A stretch of 64,000 bases of DNA from Pseudomonas sp. NFR16. GTDB taxonomy: Bacteria; Pseudomonadota; Gammaproteobacteria; Pseudomonadales; Pseudomonadaceae. Of this stretch, positions 1 to 8,033 are shown piece by piece. Positions within the stretch are counted from its first letter, which is position 1; the number at the start of each line of letters is the position of its first letter. The stretch lies in NCBI RefSeq assembly GCF_900108875.1, contig NZ_FNYJ01000004.1:530092-594091 (forward strand), read 5' to 3'. The position numbers and the translations under genes are program-made. A model generated the notes under the pieces. The model had not been told where the DNA came from. It searched no databases and was given only the letters and a program-made list of their open reading frames with translations.

Positions 1-1
1 A

Positions 2-658
2 CAGACGCTTGAAGCCGCCAAGCGCCGCTCCTATCAGCGCGGCGTGCTGGAGGGTCGGGATATGGCCAAGGTGTTCGCCTGGATGCGCCCGAACGACCTG
101 ATCTGGACTTACTGGGTGAACAACTATCTGTTGGGCAAGGCGCCGCCACCCTTCGACATTCTGTACTGGAACAACGACAGCACCCGCCTGCCCGCCGCGC
201 TGCATGGTGACTTGCTGGACTTCTTCAAGCACAACCCGCTGACCCATCCTGGCGGCCTCGAGGTCTGCGGTACGCCGATCGATCTGCAAAAGGTCACGGT
301 GGACAGCTTCAGCGTAGCGGGCATCAACGACCACATCACGCCTTGGGACGCGGTCTATCGCTCGACGCTGCTCTTGGGAGGCGAGCGCCGATTTTTGCTT
401 TCCAACAGCGGCCACGTGCAGAGCATCCTCAATCCGCCGGGCAACCCGAAGTCCAACTTTGTCGAGAACGGCAAACTGAGCAGCGATCCGCGTGCCTGGT
501 ATTACGACGCGCAGCGCAGCGACGGCAGTTGGTGGCCGAGCTGGCTCGAGTGGATTCAGGCGCGATCAGGGCCGCAGCGCGAAACGCTCACGGCGCTGGG
601 TAACCAGAATCACCCACCGATGGAAGCCGCGCCGGGGACGTATGTGCGAGTCCGTTGA
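2..658 (+). CDS. phaC2: Class II PHA synthase PhaC2, C-terminal part (5' end outside window)
   Basis: This is the C-terminal 218 residues of a medium-chain-length polyhydroxyalkanoate synthase, which polymerises (R)-3-hydroxyacyl-CoA on the surface of storage granules. The frame is open from base 2, so the start and the catalytic cysteine lie upstream of the window. The visible part keeps the other two members of the triad: the aspartate in GINDHITPWDAVYRS and the histidine in SNSGHVQSILNPP. It is followed 50 bp later by the regulator phaD and then by phasin genes, the usual order phaC2-phaD-phaF-phaI in Pseudomonas. That position is why I call it PhaC2 rather than PhaC1; the sequence alone does not separate them. 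Confidence 0.93.
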   Translation, partial: QTLEAAKRRSYQRGVLEGRDMAKVFAWMRPNDLIWTYWVNNYLLGKAPPPFDILYWNNDSTRLPAALHGDLLDFFKHNPLTHPGGLEVCGTPIDLQKVTVDSFSVAGINDHITPWDAVYRSTLLLGGERRFLLSNSGHVQSILNPPGNPKSNFVENGKLSSDPRAWYYDAQRSDGSWWPSWLEWIQARSGPQRETLTALGNQNHPPMEAAPGTYVRVR

Positions 659-708
659 GTCCGCGCGCCTGCCCCATCACTGCACACGCACCGAATTAAG
701 AAGACTGG

Positions 709-1323
709 ATGAAGACCCGCGACCGCATACTCGAATGTGCCCTGGCGCTGTTCAATCGTCAGGGCGAACCCAACGTCTCGACGCTGGAAATTGCCAACGA
801 ACTGGAGATCAGCCCGGGCAATCTCTACTACCACTTTCATGGCAAGGAGCCGTTGGTGATGGAGCTGTTCGAGCGCTTCCAGAACGAACTGGCGCCCTTG
901 CTGGACCCACCTGCGGATGCTCGTCTGGACGCCGAAGATTACTGGCTGTTTCTGCACCTGATCGTCGAGCGTCTGTCGCACTATCGTTTCCTGTTTCAGG
1001 ACCTGTCGAACCTTGCCAGTCGTCTGCCGAAGCTGGCGCGTGGCATTCGCAACCTGCTGAACGCGATCAAGCGCACCCTCGCCTCGCTACTGGCGCGCCT
1101 AAAAGCCGAAGGCCAGGTGACCAGTGATACTCAGGCGCTGGGCCAATTGGTGGAACAGATCACCATGACCCTGCTGTTCTCGCTGGACTATCAACGCATC
1201 CTTGATCGCGAAGGCGAAACGCGAGTGGTGGTCTACCAGATCATGATGCTGGTCGCGCCGCACCTCAAACCGGGTGCGCGACACGCCGCCGAGCAGTTGG
1301 CGCGGCACTATCTGGAGGACTGA
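709..1323 (+). CDS. phaD: TetR-family regulator PhaD of the PHA cluster
   Basis: This 204-residue protein has an N-terminal TetR-type helix-turn-helix (about residues 5-50, with STLEIANELEISPGNLYYHF) and an all-helical C-terminal ligand domain. In pseudomonads PhaD activates the phaC1 and phaIF promoters and is thought to sense an acyl-CoA derived ligand. It is co-oriented with phaC2, 50 bp downstream, and convergent with phaF. Length and HTH match the family. The ATG at 709 lacks a strong Shine-Dalgarno sequence (only AAGA nearby), as is common for this gene. Confidence 0.92.
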   Translation: MKTRDRILECALALFNRQGEPNVSTLEIANELEISPGNLYYHFHGKEPLVMELFERFQNELAPLLDPPADARLDAEDYWLFLHLIVERLSHYRFLFQDLSNLASRLPKLARGIRNLLNAIKRTLASLLARLKAEGQVTSDTQALGQLVEQITMTLLFSLDYQRILDREGETRVVVYQIMMLVAPHLKPGARHAAEQLARHYLED

Positions 1324-1368
1324 ATCACGCTGGCTTCAGCGCTCCTACACAGGCAAGAAGTCACCTAC

Positions 1369-1400
1369 AAAAAAACCCGACCAGCTCTCACAGATCGGGT
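1369..1400 (-). terminator. Rho-independent terminator after phaF
   Basis: On the minus strand an ACCCGA...TCGGGT stem with a 14-base loop is followed by a run of seven T. It lies just past the phaF stop codon, between the convergent phaD and phaF genes. Confidence 0.75.
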
Positions 1401-1421
1401 GTTGGTGTGGCCAGCCGGGAA

Positions 1422-2306
1422 TCAGGATTGGCTGGACGGTGTCGACGCCGTGGAGGCTGGCGACGGTGCAGCGGCAGGGGCCGACGGTGCTGACGCGGTG
1501 GGTGTAGCACTGGCAGAGGGAGCCGATGTAGAAGCTGCTGCCGGTTTGGCGGCTGCGGCGGGCTTTTTGGCCGCTGCAGGCTTTTTCGCGGCGGCTGGTT
1601 TTGCCGCTGCTGCTGGTTTCGCCGCTGGCTTGGCAGCCGGTTTCGCTGCGGCCTTCGGTGCAGGCTTCGCGGCGACGGTTTTTGCCTTGGCGGCGGTGGA
1701 AGCGGCTGCCTTGGAGGCTGCTGCAACCGGTTTGGCTGCTGCTTTGGAAGCTGCTGGTTTGGCCGCTGCGGTTTTCTTGGCGACGCTGCTCGCGGCCTTG
1801 GCGACCGGCTTGGCCGCTGCTTTGGCCAGAGGCTTGGCAGTGGTTTTGCTCGCAGGCTTAGCGGCAGGTTTGGCTGCGGCGGTCTTCGAGATCGGCGTGA
1901 CCGACGCTCCGGTCAGCGTCTCGATCTGCCGGGTCAACAGATCGACCTTGCTGTGCAGCGCTTTGACTTCATTGCGACTCGGCACGCCCAGGCGCGAAAT
2001 GGCGCTGTTCAGGCGCTTGTCGAAAGCCCCTTCCAGCTCGCCCCATTTGCCCAATGCCAGATCCTTAACGTCGCCAACGCGGGATTTGGTCGAAGCCTTC
2101 GCCGTGTCGACGCTCTTGCCAACGGTCGCCTTGGTTTCCTTCTCGGCCTTCTCGCCATCCTTGACCAAAGATTCGAAAAGCTTACTGCCGTCATTGCTGA
2201 TTTTCGAGTAAGCGCCTAAACCAGCCAGCCAGATTTGGCGGGAGTATTTTTCAACTTCGCCAATCCAGGAGCTGCCTTCTTTTTCGGTTTTCTTTTTGCC
2301 AGCCAT
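1422..2306 (-). CDS. phaF: Phasin / histone-like granule protein PhaF
   Basis: PhaF is a bifunctional phasin that coats PHA granules and tethers them to the nucleoid. The 294-residue product has an N-terminal phasin region (about 1-138, with SRQIWLAGLGAYSK, which it shares with PhaI, and a leucine-rich helix near 110-135) and a histone H1-like tail (about 141-265) built from repeated AAKP-type units, ending in a Ser/Pro/Ala-rich stretch. The start is the ATG at 2306, preceded by AAGGAG; an in-frame upstream start at 2342 would overlap phaI and has no ribosome site. It lies 10 bp downstream of phaI and is surely co-transcribed. Tail length varies widely among strains because of the repeats. 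Confidence 0.95.
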   Translation of the reverse strand: MAGKKKTEKEGSSWIGEVEKYSRQIWLAGLGAYSKISNDGSKLFESLVKDGEKAEKETKATVGKSVDTAKASTKSRVGDVKDLALGKWGELEGAFDKRLNSAISRLGVPSRNEVKALHSKVDLLTRQIETLTGASVTPISKTAAAKPAAKPASKTTAKPLAKAAAKPVAKAASSVAKKTAAAKPAASKAAAKPVAAASKAAASTAAKAKTVAAKPAPKAAAKPAAKPAAKPAAAAKPAAAKKPAAAKKPAAAAKPAAASTSAPSASATPTASAPSAPAAAPSPASTASTPSSQS

Positions 2307-2316
2307 CCCGCTCTCC

Positions 2317-2742
2317 TTATTGTTTACGCGCGACACGTTCAAGCAATGCCGTCAGCTCATCGAGCTTAGCAGAGAGTGTCTCAACATCATGTTTAGACGG
2401 TATGCCAATGCGATTCAAGGCGCTGGCCACACGGCGATCAAATGCGCTTTCGATTTTATCGAGCTGCACTTCGACCCGACCTTTGGCCTTCGTCACGTCG
2501 TCCTTCACCGATTCGATTTCGCTGTTGGCGGCGTCGACGGATTCATCGATGACTTTCTTCGCTTTCTTCTCGGTCTGCTCGCCGGTCTTGATCAATTCTT
2601 TGACGTAGTCGGCGCCTTCCTGTCCAGCCTTGACGTAAGCGCCCAGCCCGGCCAGCCAGATCTTGCGGGCATACAGCCGGACTTCGGAAAACGTCTTCGC
2701 TTCGTCGACTTCGACTTTTTTCTTGAGGATAACTTTGACCAT
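2317..2742 (-). CDS. phaI: Phasin PhaI
   Basis: This 141-residue granule-surface phasin shares ARKIWLAGLGAYVK with PhaF and has a heptad-like C-terminal helix (IPSKHDVETLSAKLDELTAL). Phasins coat PHA inclusions and control their number and size. The start is the ATG at 2742, with GAGGTG eight bases upstream; the longer reading from 2802 has no support. First gene of the phaI-phaF unit; its promoter should lie in 2743-2850. Confidence 0.93.
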   Translation of the reverse strand: MVKVILKKKVEVDEAKTFSEVRLYARKIWLAGLGAYVKAGQEGADYVKELIKTGEQTEKKAKKVIDESVDAANSEIESVKDDVTKAKGRVEVQLDKIESAFDRRVASALNRIGIPSKHDVETLSAKLDELTALLERVARKQ

Positions 2743-2851
2743 GGTGCACCTCACGCTCGAAGGGTAAGAGGAACCGCCCCATGGAAGTCGGGGCATGGGC
2801 ACAAAGTAGAGAGAAAAATTAGAAAGCTCACCCTAGGTTGGGGTGGGCGAT

Positions 2852-2983
2852 GTGGGAGCGTGGCTTGTCCCGCGATCGGCTGCGAAGCAGTCGTAGATGC
2901 GGCAAATCCGTTGTCCGAGGACTACCGCGTACTCAGGTTTACGACGACTTCGTCGCCGATCGCGGGACAAGCCACGCTCCTAC
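2852..2983. repeat. REPIN (inverted REP pair, GTGGCTTGTCCCGCGATCGG type)
   Basis: Two inverted arms, GGAGCGTGGCTTGTCCCGCG and its complement, enclose about 75 bp. The same arm type recurs inside the hut operon at 40273-40406. It sits between phaI and the next minus-strand gene. Confidence 0.85.
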
Positions 2984-2994
2984 AAAATAAGGCA

Positions 2995-3273
2995 TTACGC
3001 CGTCAGGGCTTTATCCAGCTGCCGCTCGACCTCGGACTGGATGGTGCTGCTCATTGCAGACAGGAAGAAATTCAATTCGATATTTACCCGCACCAGAGCG
3101 TCTTCGACCTGAACTGTGCCTTTGGCGCCCTTGCCTTCCAGCGACACAACGTCGCCGTCCCAGCTGTGCTCGATGCCATATTTATCGCCCAGCTTCTCAG
3201 CCAGCAACTCGGCCTTCTCGCGAGCCTTGTCCTTACCCAGCGCATGCGGGCGTTCTACGGTAATGCGGGCCAT
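2995..3273 (-). CDS. Polyhydroxyalkanoic acid system family protein (PHA granule region)
   Basis: This 92-residue protein matches what I remember of the small PHA_gran_rgn family found beside pha genes. It starts MARITVERPHALGKDKAREK and contains a WDGDVVSLEGKG beta segment, then an amphipathic helix. Its biochemical role is not established; association with the granule system is inferred from location. It is upstream of phaI on the same strand, separated by a REPIN. The ATG at 3273 is preceded by GGAG on the minus strand. Confidence 0.8.
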   Translation of the reverse strand: MARITVERPHALGKDKAREKAELLAEKLGDKYGIEHSWDGDVVSLEGKGAKGTVQVEDALVRVNIELNFFLSAMSSTIQSEVERQLDKALTA

Positions 3274-3414
3274 CGGCGGGCTCCTTCGTCCAGGTGAATC
3301 GTCGGGCCACTATACCAGCGGCATCTGGCGAAGAAACTGTTCACGGTGAGCCTTGTCAAGACAAAGCCAGCCCCGACGATTAGAATGGCGGCACTTTATT
3401 CCGGTGACAGCGAT

Positions 3415-4185
3415 ATGAACGATCCGCGCAAAGGCAGCGATGCCGAACCCACCACTCACTTCGGTTACAAAACCGTGGCCGAAAGCCAGAAGGCCGAAAA
3501 AGTCGCCGAAGTTTTTCACTCCGTTGCGGCCAAGTACGACCTGATGAACGACGTCCTGTCCGGCGGCATGCATCGCCTCTGGAAGCGCTTCACGATCGAG
3601 CTTTCCGGCGTGCGTACCGGCAACCGGGTGCTGGACATCGCAGGCGGCACGGGCGATCTGGCGAAGAAATTTTCGCACCTGGTCGGGCCTACCGGCGAAG
3701 TGGTGCTGGCTGACATCAACGCGTCCATGCTCAAGGTCGGCCGTGACCGCCTGCTGGACCGTGGCGTGGCCGGCAACATCAAGTTCGTTCAGGCGGACGC
3801 TGAAAAGCTGCCTTTCCCTGACAACTACTTCGACTGCGTGACCATCGCCTTCGGCTTGCGCAACGTGACGCACAAAGAAGACGCCATCCGCTCGATGCTG
3901 CGCGTGCTCAAGCCCGGCGGCCGGCTGCTGGTGCTGGAGTTCTCCAAACCGACCAACAAGGTCATGTCCAAGGTCTACGACGCCTATTCGTTTGCCTTCA
4001 TGCCGTTGGCGGGCAAGCTGATCACCAACGACTCGGAAAGCTATCGATATCTGGCCGAATCGATCCGCATGCACCCGGATCAGGAAACCCTGAAGTCGAT
4101 GATGGTCCAGGCCGGTTTCGACCGCGTGACCTATCACAACATGACCTCCGGCATCGTTGCCCTGCACCGGGGTATCAAACCCTGA
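3415..4185 (+). CDS. ubiE: Ubiquinone/menaquinone C-methyltransferase UbiE
   Basis: UbiE is the SAM-dependent methyltransferase that methylates 2-polyprenyl-6-methoxy-1,4-benzoquinol in ubiquinone synthesis (and demethylmenaquinol where present). The SAM-binding motif VLDIAGGTGDLAKKF (about residue 75) and the family motif FGLRNVTHKEDAIRSMLRVL are present. The start at 3415 gives 256 residues, the usual Pseudomonas length; the earlier in-frame ATG at 3346 adds an unconserved 23-residue leader. Its stop overlaps the ubiJ start by one base, so ubiE-ubiJ-ubiB is translationally coupled. Confidence 0.97.
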   Translation: MNDPRKGSDAEPTTHFGYKTVAESQKAEKVAEVFHSVAAKYDLMNDVLSGGMHRLWKRFTIELSGVRTGNRVLDIAGGTGDLAKKFSHLVGPTGEVVLADINASMLKVGRDRLLDRGVAGNIKFVQADAEKLPFPDNYFDCVTIAFGLRNVTHKEDAIRSMLRVLKPGGRLLVLEFSKPTNKVMSKVYDAYSFAFMPLAGKLITNDSESYRYLAESIRMHPDQETLKSMMVQAGFDRVTYHNMTSGIVALHRGIKP

Positions 4186-4808
4186 TGCTGATCAGTGGCT
4201 TGCTCGCCAGCGCCGAACACGGCATCAATCGCGTGCTGCAGATGGACAGCACCGCTTTGCCGCGCCTTGACCGGCTGAGTGGCAAAGTCGTCGCGATTGA
4301 ATGCACCGGCCCTGCCTTTCACCTGCATATCCTGCCCAGCGACGAGGGCCTGATGCTCGCCGCGAACTGGGAAGGCGGTGCCGATGTGACGCTGCGCGCG
4401 CCGGCAGCGAGCCTGATGCGCCTGGCCCTGAGCAAGGACAAGAACGCCGTCCTGCACAGCCCCGAAGTCGACCTGGAAGGCGAAAGCGCTGTGCTGCTTG
4501 AGCTGGTCGGTGTGCTTCAGGACCTGGACCTGGACTGGGAATACGAGCTGCAACGCTGGCTCGGCCCCGTCGCCACGCCGCTGATCGGCGGGCACCTGCG
4601 CAACAGCGCGCGCTGGACCCGCGAAAGTGCTGAAAGCCTGAGCCATAATCTGGCCGAATATCTGGCTGAAGAGTCACGCACTCTGGTTGGCAGGCGCGAG
4701 GCTGAGGCCCGTTTCGCCGAACTGGATCAGACCAAACAAGACCTGGAACGCCTCGAAGCCCGCTTCGAGCGTCTGGCCCAATCTCTCAAATCCAGCGATA
4801 CCGCATGA
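4185..4808 (+). CDS. ubiJ: Ubiquinone biosynthesis accessory factor UbiJ
   Basis: This 207-residue protein has an N-terminal SCP2-like lipid-binding fold (about residues 15-115) and a C-terminal coiled coil (about 165-205, FAELDQTKQDLERLEARFER). UbiJ binds polyprenyl intermediates and works with UbiK in the cytosolic Ubi complex. Its position between ubiE and ubiB, with a one-base and a four-base overlap, is the conserved gammaproteobacterial arrangement. Confidence 0.92.
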   Translation: MLISGLLASAEHGINRVLQMDSTALPRLDRLSGKVVAIECTGPAFHLHILPSDEGLMLAANWEGGADVTLRAPAASLMRLALSKDKNAVLHSPEVDLEGESAVLLELVGVLQDLDLDWEYELQRWLGPVATPLIGGHLRNSARWTRESAESLSHNLAEYLAEESRTLVGRREAEARFAELDQTKQDLERLEARFERLAQSLKSSDTA

Positions 4809-6424
4809 GCCTGCTTGCCGTCCGCCGTCTGTTTCGCATCCAGCGTGTCGTAATCCGTTACCGCCTCGATGACTTGCTGTTCGCTTTGCCACTGCCGTGG
4901 TGGCTGCTTGCCGTGCGCTTCATGCTGCCGTGGCGGTGGATCCCGCGACGCAAGAGCGAGCTCAATCGAGGCGCGCGTTTGCGCCTGGCCTTGCAGGACC
5001 TGGGGCCGATCTTCATCAAGTTCGGCCAGTTGCTTTCGACCCGTCGCGACCTGCTGCCAGAGGACATCGCCGACGAGCTGATGCTGCTGCAGGATCGCGT
5101 GCCGCCGTTCGAGTCAGAGAAAGCCGTCGCCCTGATCGAATCGCAACTGGGTGCGAAGATCAGCGAGGTGTTCAGCCGCTTCGACGTTGCCCCGCTGGCC
5201 TCTGCCTCGGTGGCGCAGGTGCATGCCGCGCGTCTCAAGACAGGCGAAGAAGTGGTCGTGAAGGTCGTGCGTCCGGGGCTCAAGCCGATCATCGGTTCGG
5301 ACCTCGCCTGGCTGTTCATCCTCGCGAAAATCGCTGAACGTCTGTCGGCGGACGCCCGCCTGCTGCATCCGGTGGACGTGGTCGCCGATTACGAAAAGAC
5401 CATTTACGACGAGCTCGATCTGCTGCGCGAGGCGGCCAACTCCAGCCAGTTGCGCCGCAATTTCGAAGGCTCGACCATGCTCTATGTGCCGCAGGTCTAC
5501 TGGGACTGGTGCCGGCCGAAGGTGTTGGTGATGGAGCGTATCTACGGCGTACAGGTCACCGACCTGGCGACCCTGGCCGACCAGCGCACCGACATGAAAA
5601 AACTCGCAGAACGCGGGGTCGAGCTGTTTTTCACCCAAGTGTTCCGCGACAGCTTCTTCCATGCCGACATGCACCCCGGCAACATTTTCGTCAGCACGGT
5701 CGCGCCCTGGGATCCGCAATACATCGCGATCGACTGCGGCATTGTCGGCAGCCTGACCCCGGAAGACCAGGACTATCTGGCGCGCAACCTCTTTGCCTTC
5801 TTCAAGCGTGACTACCGCCGGGTGGCGCAACTGCACATCGATTCGGGCTGGGTCCCGGCAGAGACAAAGCTCAACGAATTCGAAGCCGCGATCCGGACCG
5901 TGTGCGAGCCGATCTTCGAGAAGCCGCTCAAGGATATTTCCTTCGGCCAGGTGTTGATGCGCCTGTTCCAGACCGCCCGCCGCTTCAACATGGAAGTCCA
6001 GCCGCAGCTGGTTTTGCTGCAAAAGACCCTGCTCAACATCGAAGGTCTGGGCCGTCAGCTGTACCCGGAACTGGACCTCTGGAGCACGGCGCAGCCCTTT
6101 CTCGAGCGCTGGATGCGTGAGCGTGTCAGCCCGAAAACGCTGATTGGCAATCTGCAATCCCAGGTCGAGCAGATTCCGCACCTGGCCAATATGACCCGCG
6201 ACCTGCTCGAACGCTTGTCGCAGCCGCACACCTCCGACCCGCCACCGCCCTACTCGCGCAACAGCGATCACTGGGCGCTGCGCCTGATCGGCGCCGGACT
6301 GCTCGCAGGTGGCGTGGTCCTGGCCACCGCGCACACGCAAACGGGTGACGCGCTCATTGCGCTGAGCGCCTGGCCTGCGCTTCTCATGCTGGTGGCAGGC
6401 TTATATCTGGTCGTTCGCCGATAG
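4805..6424 (+). CDS. ubiB: UbiB, atypical kinase/ATPase of ubiquinone synthesis
   Basis: UbiB belongs to the ABC1/ADCK/UbiB protein-kinase-like family and is needed for ubiquinone production, probably by moving lipid intermediates. The 539 residues show the KxGQ motif (FIKFGQLLSTR, about residue 77), the Ala-rich loop ASVAQVHAARLKTGEEVVVK, the HADMHPGNIFV catalytic loop and the metal-binding IDCGIVG. Two transmembrane helices close the protein (about 490-537). It overlaps ubiJ by four bases (ATGA). Confidence 0.96.
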   Translation: MSLLAVRRLFRIQRVVIRYRLDDLLFALPLPWWLLAVRFMLPWRWIPRRKSELNRGARLRLALQDLGPIFIKFGQLLSTRRDLLPEDIADELMLLQDRVPPFESEKAVALIESQLGAKISEVFSRFDVAPLASASVAQVHAARLKTGEEVVVKVVRPGLKPIIGSDLAWLFILAKIAERLSADARLLHPVDVVADYEKTIYDELDLLREAANSSQLRRNFEGSTMLYVPQVYWDWCRPKVLVMERIYGVQVTDLATLADQRTDMKKLAERGVELFFTQVFRDSFFHADMHPGNIFVSTVAPWDPQYIAIDCGIVGSLTPEDQDYLARNLFAFFKRDYRRVAQLHIDSGWVPAETKLNEFEAAIRTVCEPIFEKPLKDISFGQVLMRLFQTARRFNMEVQPQLVLLQKTLLNIEGLGRQLYPELDLWSTAQPFLERWMRERVSPKTLIGNLQSQVEQIPHLANMTRDLLERLSQPHTSDPPPPYSRNSDHWALRLIGAGLLAGGVVLATAHTQTGDALIALSAWPALLMLVAGLYLVVRR

Positions 6425-6480
6425 CCATCCGCGCAGGTCGCTGGCACACTAACCCATCCACAGAGCGGCCGGAGCCGACG

Positions 6481-6873
6481 ATGAAAGACTGGCTGGACGA
6501 GATCAAATGGGACCGTGACGGTCTGGTTCCTGCCATCGCGCAGGACCACCAAACCGGACGCGTTCTGATGATGGCCTGGATGAACCGTGAAGCCTTGAGC
6601 CTGACCGCTGCCGAAAACCGCGCTATCTATTGGTCGCGTTCGCGTGGCAAGTTATGGCGCAAAGGCGAAGAATCGGGTCACGTGCAGAAGCTTCACGAAC
6701 TGCGCCTGGACTGCGATGCCGACGTGATCATTCTGATGGTCGAGCAGATTGGCGGCATCGCCTGCCACACCGGGCGCGAAAGCTGCTTCTACCGCGTCTT
6801 TGAGGACGCCGGCTGGAAAACCGTGGATCCGGTGATCAAAGACCCAGATGCCATTTATCAAGCAGGACACTGA
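6481..6873 (+). CDS. hisI: Phosphoribosyl-AMP cyclohydrolase HisI
   Basis: Third step of histidine biosynthesis: hydrolytic opening of the adenine ring of PR-AMP. The 130-residue single-domain enzyme has the Zn/Mg-binding residues in LRLDCDADVIILMVEQ and ACHTGRESCFY. Pseudomonas keeps HisI and HisE as separate proteins, and hisE follows here by two bases. The AGCCGACG before the ATG is a weak ribosome site. Confidence 0.96.
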   Translation: MKDWLDEIKWDRDGLVPAIAQDHQTGRVLMMAWMNREALSLTAAENRAIYWSRSRGKLWRKGEESGHVQKLHELRLDCDADVIILMVEQIGGIACHTGRESCFYRVFEDAGWKTVDPVIKDPDAIYQAGH

Positions 6874-6875
6874 AC

Positions 6876-7208
6876 ATGACTGATACCTTGTCTCGCCTGG
6901 CGCAAGTGCTCGAAGAGCGCAAAGGCGCGGCTGCAGACTCTTCCTACGTCGCCAGTCTCTATCACAAGGGGCTGAACAAGATTCTGGAGAAGGTCGGCGA
7001 AGAGTCGGTCGAAACCATCATCGCCGCCAAGGACGCCGCCATCAGCGGGGACTGCAGTGATGTCATCTACGAAACCGCCGACTTGTGGTTCCATAGCCTG
7101 GTGATGCTCGCAGCACTGGGTCAACACCCACAAGCCGTACTCGATGAACTGGACCGCCGTTTCGGTCTGTCCGGTCACGCCGAAAAGGCAGCGCGCTCGG
7201 CGGAATAA
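6876..7208 (+). CDS. hisE: Phosphoribosyl-ATP pyrophosphatase HisE
   Basis: Second step of histidine biosynthesis, PR-ATP to PR-AMP plus pyrophosphate. The 110 residues are an all-alpha MazG-like fold with the metal-binding helix motifs EKVGEESVETIIAAKD and VIYETADLWFHSLVML. It starts two bases after the hisI stop, so the two consecutive reactions are co-expressed. tatA begins 44 bp further on the same strand. Confidence 0.96.
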   Translation: MTDTLSRLAQVLEERKGAAADSSYVASLYHKGLNKILEKVGEESVETIIAAKDAAISGDCSDVIYETADLWFHSLVMLAALGQHPQAVLDELDRRFGLSGHAEKAARSAE

Positions 7209-7252
7209 ACACAGGGGCCTGCGGGTCCGGAATTTCTTGTGAGGAACGTGTC

Positions 7253-7522
7253 ATGGGTATTTTTGACTGGAAACACTGGATCGTCATTCTCGTGGTCGTG
7301 GTACTGATCTTCGGCACCAAGAAGCTCAAGAACCTGGGCACCGATGTCGGCGAGTCCATCAAGGGCTTCCGCAAGGCCATGAACGACGATGAAAAACCGT
7401 CGGAACAGCCTCCGGTTCAGCCACAGCCAGGTGCGCAGCCGACCCAGACTCAGCCGCTGCACCAGCCGCACACCATCGACGGTCAGGCGCAGAAAGTAGA
7501 AGAGCCCATCCGCAAAGACTAG
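7253..7522 (+). CDS. tatA: Twin-arginine translocase subunit TatA
   Basis: TatA oligomerises to form the protein-conducting element of the Tat export system for folded proteins. The 89 residues have one N-terminal transmembrane helix (about 6-22, WIVILVVVVLIFGTKKLKN with the hinge FG), an amphipathic helix, and a Gln/Pro-rich soluble tail. A GAGGAA ribosome site precedes the ATG. First gene of tatABC-rsmE. Confidence 0.96.
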   Translation: MGIFDWKHWIVILVVVVLIFGTKKLKNLGTDVGESIKGFRKAMNDDEKPSEQPPVQPQPGAQPTQTQPLHQPHTIDGQAQKVEEPIRKD

Positions 7523-7532
7523 GTCGTGACGC

Positions 7533-8033
7533 ATGTTTGGTATCAGCTTCTCTGAACTGCTGCTGGTCGGTCTCGTTGCCCTGCTGGTGCTGGGTCCCGA
7601 GCGCCTTCCGGGGGCAGCACGTACCGCCGGGCTCTGGGTCGGGCGTCTGAAACGCAGCTTCAATGCGATCAAACAGGAAGTTGAGCGCGAAATCGGCGCT
7701 GACGAGATTCGCCGTCAGCTGCACAACGAGCACATTCTTTCGCTGGAAGAAGAAGCGCGCAAAATCATGCAGCCTCAGCAGCCACCTGCACCGCCGACTG
7801 CTCAGGCGCAGACGCCGCCGGCCAGCGATTCGACATCGCCGGTCATGGGCGCCACACCTACGCCAAGTGCGGACATCGGCCCGGCCGCGCCGGCTGAAAG
7901 CGCGTCAGTCAGCCCTGAACCGGTGCCTGCGCAGCCTGCTCATCCCGCTTCGACGCCGGTCACCACGTCTGCACCTGCAGTGCAGAACGAGCCTTCCGCC
8001 AACGATTCGTCACAGCCACCACGAGCCCCATGA
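7533..8033 (+). CDS. tatB: Twin-arginine translocase subunit TatB
   Basis: TatB joins TatC in the receptor for twin-arginine signal peptides. It begins MFGISFSELLLVGLVALLVL (transmembrane helix with the conserved Glu at residue 8), followed by LGPERLPGAARTAG and a long helix. The last 75 residues or so are Pro/Ala/Ser-rich and probably disordered. It starts ten bases after tatA and overlaps tatC by four (ATGA). Confidence 0.95.
   Translation: MFGISFSELLLVGLVALLVLGPERLPGAARTAGLWVGRLKRSFNAIKQEVEREIGADEIRRQLHNEHILSLEEEARKIMQPQQPPAPPTAQAQTPPASDSTSPVMGATPTPSADIGPAAPAESASVSPEPVPAQPAHPASTPVTTSAPAVQNEPSANDSSQPPRAP

Noticed and set aside
1399..2211. Ala/Leu/Gly-rich open frame antisense to phaF
   Set aside because: It is the complement of the Lys/Ala/Pro repeat tail of PhaF, which has few stop codons on either strand; it has no start signal.
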